From Chitinophaga caseinilytica (GTDB lineage Bacteria > Bacteroidota > Bacteroidia > Chitinophagales > Chitinophagaceae): 64,000 bases of DNA. The notes beneath the pieces were generated by a model. That model made no database searches. It was not told the DNA's origin and worked only from the letters and a program-made list of their open reading frames with translations. Position 1 is the first letter of the stretch, and every line of letters starts with the position of its first letter. Shown here in pieces: positions 25,071 through 34,100 of the stretch. The stretch is taken from the NCBI RefSeq assembly GCF_038396765.1, contig NZ_CP150096.1, forward strand, positions 415,501 to 479,500. The letters are read 5' to 3'. Made by a program: the position numbers and the translations under genes.

Positions 25071-25346
25071 TTAATCGTGCGTTTTAGTGGCAGGGTAGCA
25101 ATGGTGCCTGGTGACAGTCACCATATCGCAATCAACAGCCTGACAGGCAAGTTTCCCCGTCCAAACGCCGTTAAAATCGCATCTCACCGCATCGATGCCG
25201 GTGTAACCGCATTTAAATACGATGGCAGTAAGACAGTCTTCCGTTCCGCCACCACCGCTTTCGTCTGCTTCAGTAAATGAAAGCAGCAACGAAGAAGCAC
25301 CTACGCAGGTAATAGCTAATAAAAAGGGATAAATAAGTTTTTTCAT
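25071..25346 (-). CDS. small secreted six-cysteine protein (B)
   Basis: This is a 91-residue precursor. A hydrophobic signal segment (about residues 3-24) is followed by an acidic, Gly-rich junction (TEADESGGGGTEDC). The mature part has cysteines 38, 46, 56, 68, 73 and 83. Spacing after the second cysteine is C-x9-C-x11-C-x4-C-x9-C, the same as in the neighbouring protein A except for a 4-residue gap in one loop. Shared phrases are CxFNGVWTGKLAC-like. I do not know a named family; it is reminiscent of the NVEALA-type small secreted proteins of Bacteroides but lacks that motif. It most likely forms three disulfides outside the cytoplasm. Confidence 0.72.
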   Translation of the reverse strand: MKKLIYPFLLAITCVGASSLLLSFTEADESGGGGTEDCLTAIVFKCGYTGIDAVRCDFNGVWTGKLACQAVDCDMVTVTRHHCYPATKTHD

Positions 25347-25404
25347 GTAACAATGTTTTGTAAATCAGTTTTTTAATTATCTGGTCTTTCTATACCACGA
25401 TCGT

Positions 25405-25704
25405 TTACCTGGGGGTCATTTCAGAAATAATCAAATTCCCCTCCTTCCTGCATTTATAGTCAGCCATAGCGTCATTCATACAGCCAAAGCTGGTGCAAGC
25501 GATCTTTCCGCCAAATACACCGTTGTACTGGCAAGCCGTCCGCGTTCCGAGCGGCATACCATTATATTCGCCACAGGAAAGGTTCATGGAGGTGTAACAA
25601 TCTTGTGTACCGACACCGCCGCCGGTTTCATCGCCGTCAACGAACGACATAAACGGGACCGCACCCAATACGGCGGCCACAAAGAGGAACGACAATCGTT
25701 TCAT
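25405..25704 (-). CDS. small secreted six-cysteine protein (A)
   Basis: This is a 99-residue precursor and a paralogue of the next gene. The signal segment MKRLSFLFVAAVLGAVPFMS is followed by FVDGDETGGGVGTQDC. Cysteines are at 36, 44, 58, 70, 75 and 85. The junction D-E-[ST]-GGG, the NGV(F/W)xGK(I/L)AC block and all six cysteines are common to both proteins, whereas the tails differ (here KEGNLIISEMTPR). Tandem paralogues with fixed cysteines and variable loops suggest an exported structural, signalling or toxin-like peptide. Its function is not known. It lies 33 bases after a small membrane protein gene. Confidence 0.75.
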   Translation of the reverse strand: MKRLSFLFVAAVLGAVPFMSFVDGDETGGGVGTQDCYTSMNLSCGEYNGMPLGTRTACQYNGVFGGKIACTSFGCMNDAMADYKCRKEGNLIISEMTPR

Positions 25705-25737
25705 CTTGATACTTTTTTTGAGTTATGAAATAAATGA

Positions 25738-25929
25738 TTACGACTTGCTTGGGTTGTTGCTCCCGTTTTTGTCCATCAGTTCGGTCAACAACTTTTCCAA
25801 CAGGGCGCTTTGTTTCCTGGCGTTTTTCATGAGGGATACAAGGCAATAAATAACTACGATATTAAGTGGCAAAGCCAATACGACAGCCAGGATCACCGTC
25901 CAGATGTAAGAGAAGTTATTCAATTCCAT
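25738..25929 (-). CDS. small single-span membrane protein
   Basis: This is a 63-residue protein with one hydrophobic span (IWTVILAVVLALPLNIVVIY, then CLVSLM) and a basic/amphipathic tail (NARKQSALLEKLLTELMDKN). No family is recognised. It is kept as a gene because it has an ATG, a good membrane span, the same strand as its neighbours and tight spacing (92 and 33 bases). It could be an assembly factor or anchor for the secreted cysteine proteins encoded just downstream. Confidence 0.55.
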   Translation of the reverse strand: MELNNFSYIWTVILAVVLALPLNIVVIYCLVSLMKNARKQSALLEKLLTELMDKNGSNNPSKS

Positions 25930-26021
25930 AGTATAGTTTTTTATTGATTTTTGTTGGGTAATGCCAAGTCATGCAGTTATGAAGTTATGCCCGGTCAAAG
26001 TCCGATATTGTCATTGAAAAA

Positions 26022-27881
26022 TTAGTTGTTGAATTTTTCATGGACCAGATCACGGGCGGCCCGCCTGATGCGGAGCGCTGCTGCGGAAGGAATTTTCACG
26101 GGTGTTTGCAGTATCTCTCCGGCGATGCGTTGCGCTGCTGCCGTATCGCCCGTTTGCAGATACAGGCGCATCAGTTCGCCTTTGGGTGAAAGCCTCCCCG
26201 GCAGATAGTATCCCAGCCAGCGCCAATTTTTCTCCGCGCAAGCGTAGTCGCCGGTTTCTTCGCACGCATTCGCCATCGCTTCCACAACGTTCCTGCTGAT
26301 GAAGGTTTTCCGGGCTTCGTTTAATAGTGGCAACGCATCGCCATGCCGGTCATCCGCAGCCAGTTGTATGGCGTAAGCGGCGAGGAATTTCCCATTATGC
26401 TTCAGCACGGGATACCACTGTGCATATTCACTTTGGGCAGGCGCTTTTCCAGATACCTGCAACATGCGCCATTGCGCAGCAGCACGATAAGCCGGCCACC
26501 AACGGACCATCATTACGCAAACCACCAGCGCCCCCACGGCCGTCAGCCATCCCCCACTTGCCTTTTTACCCGCAACAAAAACCCTTTCCAGGAAGGCCGG
26601 CCACGGCCGTTCATCGAGCCGGAAAGCAACTATGCAACAAAACACCAGCAACAGCAGAATTGCATTCACATGCAGCACATATGTCGTAAATCCACAGGAA
26701 AGTATCACGAAAACCGTCAGTTTTATGGCCGTCATCAAATGCGGATATTGCAACGATCTGGCCCGGAACACCAAGATCATTATTATAACGAGACAGGCGC
26801 CTCCCAGCGCCCCCGTTTCCAGCCACCACTGCAGCCACTCATTAAAAAGGAGGAAACTTTCGCCGGCGCTTTGCCGGTAAGCCTCCGGCGCATCAGGGCG
26901 TTCCCTGAAAAAATCGGACTGCCACTGCGGATAATACCAACTGAATCTCCCCAGTCCCGTTCCCGTCCAGAAGTGATCGGAAACATGCCCCCAGGCAACC
27001 TCCGTTTTCATGACACGCCCTATCGCACTGGCTTTCTTCATCCCAAAAAGAAAATAACCAACCGCTGCGGACAACACGATCCCCATCACCACTACCGCCA
27101 GTTTTCCCGGAACGGGTATTCGTTTCCAGCTGTTTGCCAGTTTCCGCTTCCAAACCAGGAACACCGCTGCCGCCAGCAACGCGCCCGCAGCGATCAGCGC
27201 AGTTCTGCTGCCAGATACGATCACCCCGAAAATAACTGCCGCGGAAATAGCCAGAAACAATACAAAACCCGCTTTCCGGACCCAGGCAGGCCAGGTCTCC
27301 CCACCTTTCAGCCCGAGGAACGTAAAGGGCATCATCGTCACCATCAGGCAATTGAATATTCCCGAATTCCGCACGGTTCCCTGCAAAGCTTCCATCGCCG
27401 GAATTTGCTGTACCCGGGACGCGTGCAATTGCATATATCCAATATAGATCTGCACCACCATCACACCAGCCACTCCCGCCGCCATCCATTTCGATATACG
27501 CGCGATGCCACTTGCCGGCAACAGCAGCCCGCAACTGCATAGCATAACAACAACCGCCACCCAACTAAAATGCTCATTGCCGAAATGATAGCTCCCGCTA
27601 CACAAAAACAGCAATCCCAACCCGCAGATCGCCACCGTACAACAAATGCGCGGTAAAACCGGAAGTTCAATCCCTGATACAACACCTCCTGTCAGCAACA
27701 CAGCCATTAGCGGCATCATCACCAGGAGTGCATATTGTCCGTTCATTTCCATCTCATAGTTAAAAGAATACGGATAACAGAAAATGGAATACGCCAACAA
27801 ACCGAAAATTCCGGCAATAGTCAGCCACTCCCGCCATGCGAAAGGCGGCATGCAGGATATCAACCGGCGAAAGTTCCGCAT
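26022..27881 (-). CDS. Wzy/O-antigen-ligase-like membrane protein with C-terminal repeat domain
   Basis: This is an inner-membrane protein of about 619 residues from the ATG at 27881 (a TTG one codon earlier is not needed). About 11-12 helices fill residues 15-455, with the Wzy_C hallmarks VSGSRTALIAAGALLAAAVF and, in the large periplasmic loop, FWTGTGLGRFSWYYPQWQSD and LLFNEWLQWWLETGALGG. The last 150 residues are helical and TPR-like (GDALPLLNEARKTF, ETGDYACAEKNWRWLG, QTGDTAAAQRIAGEIL). The superfamily includes polymerases, O-antigen ligases and PglL-type protein O-glycosyltransferases. No other glycan genes are nearby, so transfer of a glycan to a protein encoded in this cluster is a reasonable but unproven idea. 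Confidence 0.75.
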   Translation of the reverse strand: MRNFRRLISCMPPFAWREWLTIAGIFGLLAYSIFCYPYSFNYEMEMNGQYALLVMMPLMAVLLTGGVVSGIELPVLPRICCTVAICGLGLLFLCSGSYHFGNEHFSWVAVVVMLCSCGLLLPASGIARISKWMAAGVAGVMVVQIYIGYMQLHASRVQQIPAMEALQGTVRNSGIFNCLMVTMMPFTFLGLKGGETWPAWVRKAGFVLFLAISAAVIFGVIVSGSRTALIAAGALLAAAVFLVWKRKLANSWKRIPVPGKLAVVVMGIVLSAAVGYFLFGMKKASAIGRVMKTEVAWGHVSDHFWTGTGLGRFSWYYPQWQSDFFRERPDAPEAYRQSAGESFLLFNEWLQWWLETGALGGACLVIIMILVFRARSLQYPHLMTAIKLTVFVILSCGFTTYVLHVNAILLLLVFCCIVAFRLDERPWPAFLERVFVAGKKASGGWLTAVGALVVCVMMVRWWPAYRAAAQWRMLQVSGKAPAQSEYAQWYPVLKHNGKFLAAYAIQLAADDRHGDALPLLNEARKTFISRNVVEAMANACEETGDYACAEKNWRWLGYYLPGRLSPKGELMRLYLQTGDTAAAQRIAGEILQTPVKIPSAAALRIRRAARDLVHEKFNN

Positions 27882-27905
27882 CAACTTATTTTTAACATAA
27901 TAAAT

Positions 27906-30752
27906 TTATCTCCCGAATTTCCGCGGATAATAAGCCACGGTAAGCATGAAATACTGTTGCAGGATATTGCTGTAAGTGAATACCTGTGCATTGCCCGACA
28001 CTATGTTCGACCAACCTTTATTCTGCCGCAGGATGTCGAGCGCCGAGATCTTCGCCTCGCCTTGCCTTCCTTTCAGAAAACGGCAGCCAAGGCTCGCATT
28101 CCAGATCACAAAATTGTCGGGATTCAACTGGTTGACGCGGTTGCGGTTGAAAATCAGGTTCGTGTTCCAATGGATGTTTACCGGCAACTGCAGCGCCCCG
28201 GAAAACATGGTAGACTGGTTCCTGCTTTTCAGTTCGCTTTGCCCAAATCCTTTCTGAATGCTGTTAAACATCATGCGGCTATGTTCTGCTTTCAATATCA
28301 GGAGGTCTTTATGCCGGAAACTGATATTCACCGACGCCTGGTGACTGGTATTGTCGCTTACGTTCAGCTTGCTGTCGATATACTGGGGATACCGCCCCTT
28401 GTTCATCCCATATCGTCCGCCCGCTTCGAAAGTGCCGGATCTGGTCTGATACGCCTTCCTGATTTCCGCGCTGCCGCTGGCACACCGCTGTCCGTCGATA
28501 TTAACGGCATACCGGGTGCTGACGCCCGAGGCGTTGTAGAGCAAGCTGTCGGAAAAGTAATTATCCGTTTGCCCCGCGGCCAGGTTCACCCGCGCATTCC
28601 ACGGATTCTTCGGCTTTCTCGAAGTGTAACTGTACCCGGCGGTCAATTCCCTGACATATTGCGGCCGGAGTTCCGGATTACCTTTCAGGACCTGCCAGAG
28701 ATCGGCGCTATCGGTCAGCGGCGCCATCCTGCCGATTTCCGGATAGTTTGCCTGGGTGGAAAAAGCAAGGCTGTAGCTGGTTTCATGCAGTCCATATTGA
28801 TGGTTGGTATGCGTGAACGATGCCTGCGGGAGGAAACGGGAATAATGATAGGATATGTTCTGGATAGGCTGATCCGCGTTGCTTTGCAGACCGTAATATT
28901 GTTGTTGCAGGTTTACGTGGATGGATGTGGTTTTGTTGTAGCGGTTAGAAAGATCCTTGCCGAAACTTCTCGACAGGTTGAGGGCCGGTGTGAAATTGCT
29001 GGTGTTTTCATGCCGGGTGTTCGTCAGAAACGGGTTCACCTGGAATTTGCCATCGGCCGACCGCTTGTCCAGGATACGGTCGAAGGCGCTTTTGCTCCCC
29101 AGATTGTAATTGGCAGAAATTCCTATTCCGATCCCCGCCAGGCCCGCGCGGTGGAAAATAAGGCGTTTAAGCCCGGGATAGCTGGCTCTTAGTACGTGGC
29201 TGCTGTTTCGCCCGTCTTGCCTTTCATACAGCCTGTCGTATTTTCTGTTAAGCAAGGGGTCGGTGGCGGAAGTAAATTCCGATTTCGTGGCGGCGTTCCC
29301 GGATTGCTCTTCGGCGCTAAATAGATATCCGAGCGTAAACGCACGCGAAACCCTTCCCTGCCGCGTATTATCCGCTATCATGATGTTTGCGCGGTTCTGA
29401 AAATCGAAGCCTGCGGTGATGCGCGACACTTCCATATTCCGCTCCGTTTGCGACACGCTGTTGCCGAGCAGGCCCACATCGGTTTGCCGCCGTTCCGATT
29501 CATCATTGTAAACCTGGTGCGTGTTCCGGCCTGAATAAGTTGCATTTACGTTCCATTCCTGCAATTCGGTACTTTTATGGTAAGCGGCATTTGCGTTACG
29601 GGAAGTACTGTTCTCCTTGGCCTGTGATCGGGTGGTGGCGGTCAGCAACGCATCGCTTTTCAGGTAGGTGTTTTCCACAGACCGGCTTTGGATATTCCTT
29701 CGCTGATCGTCGTAGAAGAAATCTCCTTTGAGCCGGTTTATTTTTAATGGTTTGAAATCCGGTTCCATATCATATTGCAGCCTGGCGCCCGCGGCGATGG
29801 CATTGTTACTTCCGCGCATCCGGAAATCGCTCTGGTATTGCGTCCCCACCCCTTCGCCCTGGAATGTGCTGCTCTTCAGTAACATTTCCGTTCCGGTGGC
29901 GATCTTGTTGATATTGTTGGCCGCTCCCACGAGGCTCAACTGGAGCTTTTCCGTGTATCCGCTGAGCATGCCATCGGCAGTATATCTTTCCCCGGTACCG
30001 TATCCGCCGCCCACCTTTCCGAAATACCCGACACGCTTATCCGGCTTCAGGCGGATGTTGGCTGAAAGTGTGGAATCCAGCGGGTTGCTGAGGTTGTGCT
30101 GCCGGTAGACCTGAATTTTATCGAGCGCGTTTTTGGGCAGGTTTTGCGTGGCAATGGCAGGATCCTGGCTTCCCATGAACGGCTTTCCCTCTACCAGCAC
30201 CTGTTGTATTTTTTTACCGTTGTAGGTGATGTCTCCGTCTCCCCACACCGTGAACCCCGGCAGTTTCCTGATGAGGTCTTCCGCCGTGGCGCTGCTATCC
30301 AGCCGGAACGCGTCAGCATTGAATTCCAGCGTATCGCCGTTCATCCTGACGGGAGCAATGGCCATTACCGTCACCTCCTTCAGCATCCCTTTATTTTGAT
30401 GCAGGAATATGGTCCCGAAATCGAACTGCATGCTTTCCCCGATCCTGAACGGCACTACGAAAGGCGTGTATCCAAGATGGGAAACCACCAACCGGAGGGC
30501 CACGTTGCCGGGAAGTGCCGGCAACACAAATTCGCCAAACCGGTCGGGTAGCGTGAATTTCACGAGCGAGGAATCGGATTGCCTGTACACCGCAATCGTG
30601 GCCGTGGGCAGCATATAATTATATACCGAGTCTTTCACCTTTCCGGTTATCTTTCCCGCCGGCGCCTGCTGGGCAAAAGCCAACACCGCCATATGCAGAA
30701 ACGCTGCCACCAAAGCGAATAGCCGGCTTCCGGTTTTGAACCCCTTCTTCAT
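27906..30752 (-). CDS. outer membrane beta-barrel protein with carboxypeptidase-like domain
   Basis: This is a 948-residue TonB-receptor-like protein. A signal peptide ends in LAFAQ. A carboxypeptidase-regulatory-like fold (about 33-120) begins KITGKVKDSVYNYMLP, then a plug-like domain contains ATAEDLIRKLPGFTVWGDG and IQQVLVEGKPF. The remaining 700 residues are a repetitive beta-barrel ending in TVAYYPRKFGR. It resembles the outer-membrane-beta-barrel branch rather than SusC (no SusD partner, no SusC plug signature). It overlaps the HTH gene by 4 bases and precedes the Wzy-like gene by 24 bases. Import or export of a ligand tied to the small cysteine proteins is a possible role. Confidence 0.85.
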   Translation of the reverse strand: MKKGFKTGSRLFALVAAFLHMAVLAFAQQAPAGKITGKVKDSVYNYMLPTATIAVYRQSDSSLVKFTLPDRFGEFVLPALPGNVALRLVVSHLGYTPFVVPFRIGESMQFDFGTIFLHQNKGMLKEVTVMAIAPVRMNGDTLEFNADAFRLDSSATAEDLIRKLPGFTVWGDGDITYNGKKIQQVLVEGKPFMGSQDPAIATQNLPKNALDKIQVYRQHNLSNPLDSTLSANIRLKPDKRVGYFGKVGGGYGTGERYTADGMLSGYTEKLQLSLVGAANNINKIATGTEMLLKSSTFQGEGVGTQYQSDFRMRGSNNAIAAGARLQYDMEPDFKPLKINRLKGDFFYDDQRRNIQSRSVENTYLKSDALLTATTRSQAKENSTSRNANAAYHKSTELQEWNVNATYSGRNTHQVYNDESERRQTDVGLLGNSVSQTERNMEVSRITAGFDFQNRANIMIADNTRQGRVSRAFTLGYLFSAEEQSGNAATKSEFTSATDPLLNRKYDRLYERQDGRNSSHVLRASYPGLKRLIFHRAGLAGIGIGISANYNLGSKSAFDRILDKRSADGKFQVNPFLTNTRHENTSNFTPALNLSRSFGKDLSNRYNKTTSIHVNLQQQYYGLQSNADQPIQNISYHYSRFLPQASFTHTNHQYGLHETSYSLAFSTQANYPEIGRMAPLTDSADLWQVLKGNPELRPQYVRELTAGYSYTSRKPKNPWNARVNLAAGQTDNYFSDSLLYNASGVSTRYAVNIDGQRCASGSAEIRKAYQTRSGTFEAGGRYGMNKGRYPQYIDSKLNVSDNTSHQASVNISFRHKDLLILKAEHSRMMFNSIQKGFGQSELKSRNQSTMFSGALQLPVNIHWNTNLIFNRNRVNQLNPDNFVIWNASLGCRFLKGRQGEAKISALDILRQNKGWSNIVSGNAQVFTYSNILQQYFMLTVAYYPRKFGR

Positions 30753-31048
30753 CCGCCGGCACTTTCTTCTTCAAATGATGTAAACCCTGCACTGAAACAA
30801 CCTTTCACCCTGAAGTAGTAGCTCTTGCGCTTCCGGCAGTAATCGACCGGCGCGCCCAGTTGTTTCATCAGGTCGATGTACCGGAGCACCTGCCGCTCAC
30901 CGATCTTCAGTTTCAATGCGAGTTCTTTCGGTGTGCCGGTATCGGATTTATTGATACAATGGCTGATTTTCTGCAAATAGTGTATGACTTTAATGACATG
31001 CATAAGCACAATTTTGACCTTCGGGGTATAGCGGCCGATCGAAGGCAT
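30749..31048 (-). CDS. small HTH protein
   Basis: This is a protein of 84 to 99 residues, depending on whether the ATG at 31003 or 31048 is used. The core reads TPKELALKLKIGERQVLRYI, followed by DLMKQLGAPVDYCRKRKSYYF. It is a winged helix-turn-helix like the N-terminal domain of WYL/DeoR-type regulators, but with no effector domain. The stop overlaps the outer-membrane protein start by 4 bases, so it is the first gene of the nine-gene cluster and probably its regulator. Confidence 0.75.
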   Translation of the reverse strand: MPSIGRYTPKVKIVLMHVIKVIHYLQKISHCINKSDTGTPKELALKLKIGERQVLRYIDLMKQLGAPVDYCRKRKSYYFRVKGCFSAGFTSFEEESAGG

Positions 31049-31083
31049 TAAACATTGGGTATAACAGGCTTAAATGTGCAGAC

Positions 31084-31150
31084 AGCCGCCCGGGTCAGGC
31101 GGCTTATGCATTTGAGGTTGGCGGCAGGTTTATGATAGTTCCCTGCCGCC
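31084..31150. repeat. two GC-rich inverted repeats between gene clusters
   Basis: AGCCGCC/GGCGGCT (31084-31104) and GGCGGCAGG/CCTGCCGCC (31120-31150) form stable stems between the HTH gene and the end of the sugar dehydrogenase gene. The second is only 5 bases from the dehydrogenase stop and probably ends that long operon; the T-rich side faces the plus strand, so its efficiency on the minus strand is uncertain. Confidence 0.5.
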
Positions 31151-31154
31151 TGTT

Positions 31155-34100
31155 TTATTTTCCATTCTCGAAAAGCGTCCAGTCGATATTGAAGAGCGTG
31201 CCCTGGCCGGGGTTGCTGAATACGAACCAGAGGTCCTGGCGCCCGGGATTTGCTTTCACCGGGGCCGTCAGTTCCACCCACTCGCCTTTGTCGCCCGCGG
31301 GTACTTTCAGCGTAGCGGCCACCGGCCCGTCTTTGGCGCCCATCCTCAATTCCAGCGTTCCGCCGGCGCCTTGCAGCTGTACCCGGAACCGTGCGCGCGA
31401 AATGCCGCCGAGGTCGATGTTTTTGAAGACGAAGGAACTACCGTCGTTCGCAACGCCATAGCTGAGCAGTTGACTGATCCAGTTCACGAAGCGGATTTGC
31501 TGGTCTGTATCGCGCTCTTCCGCTTCCAGCTTCGGATGGCGGAGCATGATGAATTGCTGGCCCGTGAGCGCCTCAATGCCGTTGGCACCCTTATCCGTAT
31601 AGCGCGCCGTGAGCAGGTAGACGCCGGAGGCGGATTTACCGATGTGCTCTTTCAGCGCAATGGCGCCTTCCGCCGGCAACGATGCACCGGAAGACCGCAG
31701 CGACAGGATGTAATCCACGATCACTTTGGCTTCTTCCACCGCCATTCCCGGATGCGCGCTCATGGGGCGGTTGCCCCACACGCCGCTGCCTCCGCGGATC
31801 ACTTTGTCTGCCAGCAAAGCGGTGTTCTTTTCATTGCGCTCGTATTTGGCGGCAACGTCCATGAGACTGGGGCCGACAGACACCGTGTTTTCGGTATGGC
31901 AAGCCTTACAATCCAGCGAATAGAACAGCTCTTTCCCTTTCGGCGTGGGCATTGCGCCCCCTTGCGTGAGCGCGCCGGCCATGTCGCGGCCGTACGGGAT
32001 GTAGTTGAACCCAACCGCCACTTTTTCCGCTGCGATGGTGCCGTCTTCCGGATCGGTGACGGTCACTTTGTAGGGGAATTGCATGTTGTCCCAATAGAAC
32101 GAGCTGTTGGCGGTGGTGGTGATCTGCACGTCTGGCGGTGTGTTGCCGGCTTTGATGTAGATGGATGCGGTATCGAAGGCTTTGTGATCGTCGGTAACGG
32201 TCAGCAGCACTTTATACACGCCGGGTTTGGCGAAGGTGTGAGCCACGGCGGAATCGCTGTAGTCCTTTCCATCCACGTTCCAGCTGTAATGCAATTGATC
32301 CTGCCTGTCGGGATCGGAAGACCCATCGGCAGAAAGCTTCACCGTCATGGGAGCGGGGCCCGTGAGATGGTCTGCGCTGATCCCCGCTACCGGCCGGCGG
32401 TTGCCCGCGGCGTAGGTGATGCGGACGAGGCGCGCGTCCATGTTCCGGGAAAACCAGTTGGTACCGTATTCGATCATGTAAATGGCGCCATCGTCGGCAA
32501 ATCGCAGGTCGATGGGCGCTGCCGGCGCCAGGTGATCGAGGAAAGGCTCCATGCGGAGGTAATTATGGTTTTCGTCGAACGTAACGGCCATGATCCACCG
32601 GCGTACCCAATCGTAAATGAGGAGTTTGCCGTCGTAGTAATCAGACAGTTTGTATTCCGCGTTTTTGAATTGATCGGCATAGTAAACCGGGCCTGCCATC
32701 ACGCTCTGCCCGCCTTTGCCCACGAGGGGGAATTTGGTGGAAGGGCCGTCTCCGAACCAGATCATGGCGCCTTGCGCGGGCGGCAGTTCTTTCACGCCTT
32801 TGTTGTTGGGCGAACTGTTGATGGGTTTGGCCGGGTCCAGTTTGGGGCCTTCGGTTTTGGTGGCGAAGTCCCATTTCGGGAGGGCTTCGTTTTCGCCGAG
32901 GAAGTACGGCCATCCGAAGAATCCGGGTTTCCGGGCCTGGTTTACTTCGTCGTAGCTGATGGTGCCTTCGCTGCCGGGCACTTTCGTATCCGGCCCCACG
33001 TCTCCCCAATACACATACTGGTTCTTACGGTCTACCGTGAACCGGAAGGGGTTCCGGCAGCCCATGACATAAATTTCCGGCCGGCCCTTGGAGCCGTCTT
33101 TCGGGAACAGGTTGCCATCGGGGATTTCGTAAGTGCCGTCGGCTTTGGGGCGGATGCGGAGGATCTTTCCGCGGAGGTCTGCCGAGGAGGCAGACGTGGC
33201 CTGATCGTCGGCGAGCTCGCGCCCGGGGCGCTCGTCCACCGGCGTATATCCTTCCGTTTCTTCGGCGTTGGTATTGTCGCCGGTGGAGAGATAGAGCAAT
33301 TTATCCGGCCCGAATTCGATGTATCCCGCAGAGTGGCAGCAATGCTTCCGCTGGGTGGGGATTTCGAGGAGGGTTTTCTCCGTTTCGTGCAACAGGCGCT
33401 GGTCGCGCATTTCCATGCGGGTGAGCCGGCTCACGGGTGCGTCCCCTCCTACTGCGTAATAGAAATATACCCAGTGGTTCTTATCGAATTCGGGATCGAG
33501 GGCCACGCCGAGCAATCCGTCTTCCAGCCCGCTGTACACATTGAACTGCGCGAGGGTGATCACATCTTTTTCGCGTGCGCGATACAGGCGAACGGCGCCT
33601 TTCCGCTCGGCGAACATCACGTCGTTGCCGGGGAGCACGGCCAGTTGCAGGGGTTCATCGAGCCCCTGCGCCAGCATCGTATAGGTGTACCGGTTATTTT
33701 CCGGGATGGCAGGTGTGCTGCAGGCGGCATAATCCAGGCCGCTGGCTTCGTCTCCCGCTTTCGTCAGGATGCGTTCCGCTTCTTCGGGAGCGCCCATAAA
33801 TACCTGGTCGTTGTCTGCCAATGCATCCAGCCAGGGCCATCCTTTCATTTTGAAAGAGGAATCCTTCATCACCGCCCAGGTTCCGCCTGCTTCCAGGTAT
33901 CGCTGGAGCGCGTTGATCTGACGGTGGTCGAGACTGTCGGGGTACGACCAGTTGCTGACGATGGTCCTGAAATGTTGCAGGGAGTCGGGATGCAGGTAGG
34001 ATTTGTTTCCTTCCACCAGTTCCCATCCATTGGCTTCGGCCGATGCCTTTACGGCAGCGATCATGGTTTCCGTGCTGCCTGCTGATGGCAGCAACAGTAC

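Noticed and set aside
31371..34085. Long plus-strand open frame opposite the sugar dehydrogenase gene
   Set aside because: The opposite strand encodes recognisable GSDH, cytochrome c and PKD motifs; this frame has none.
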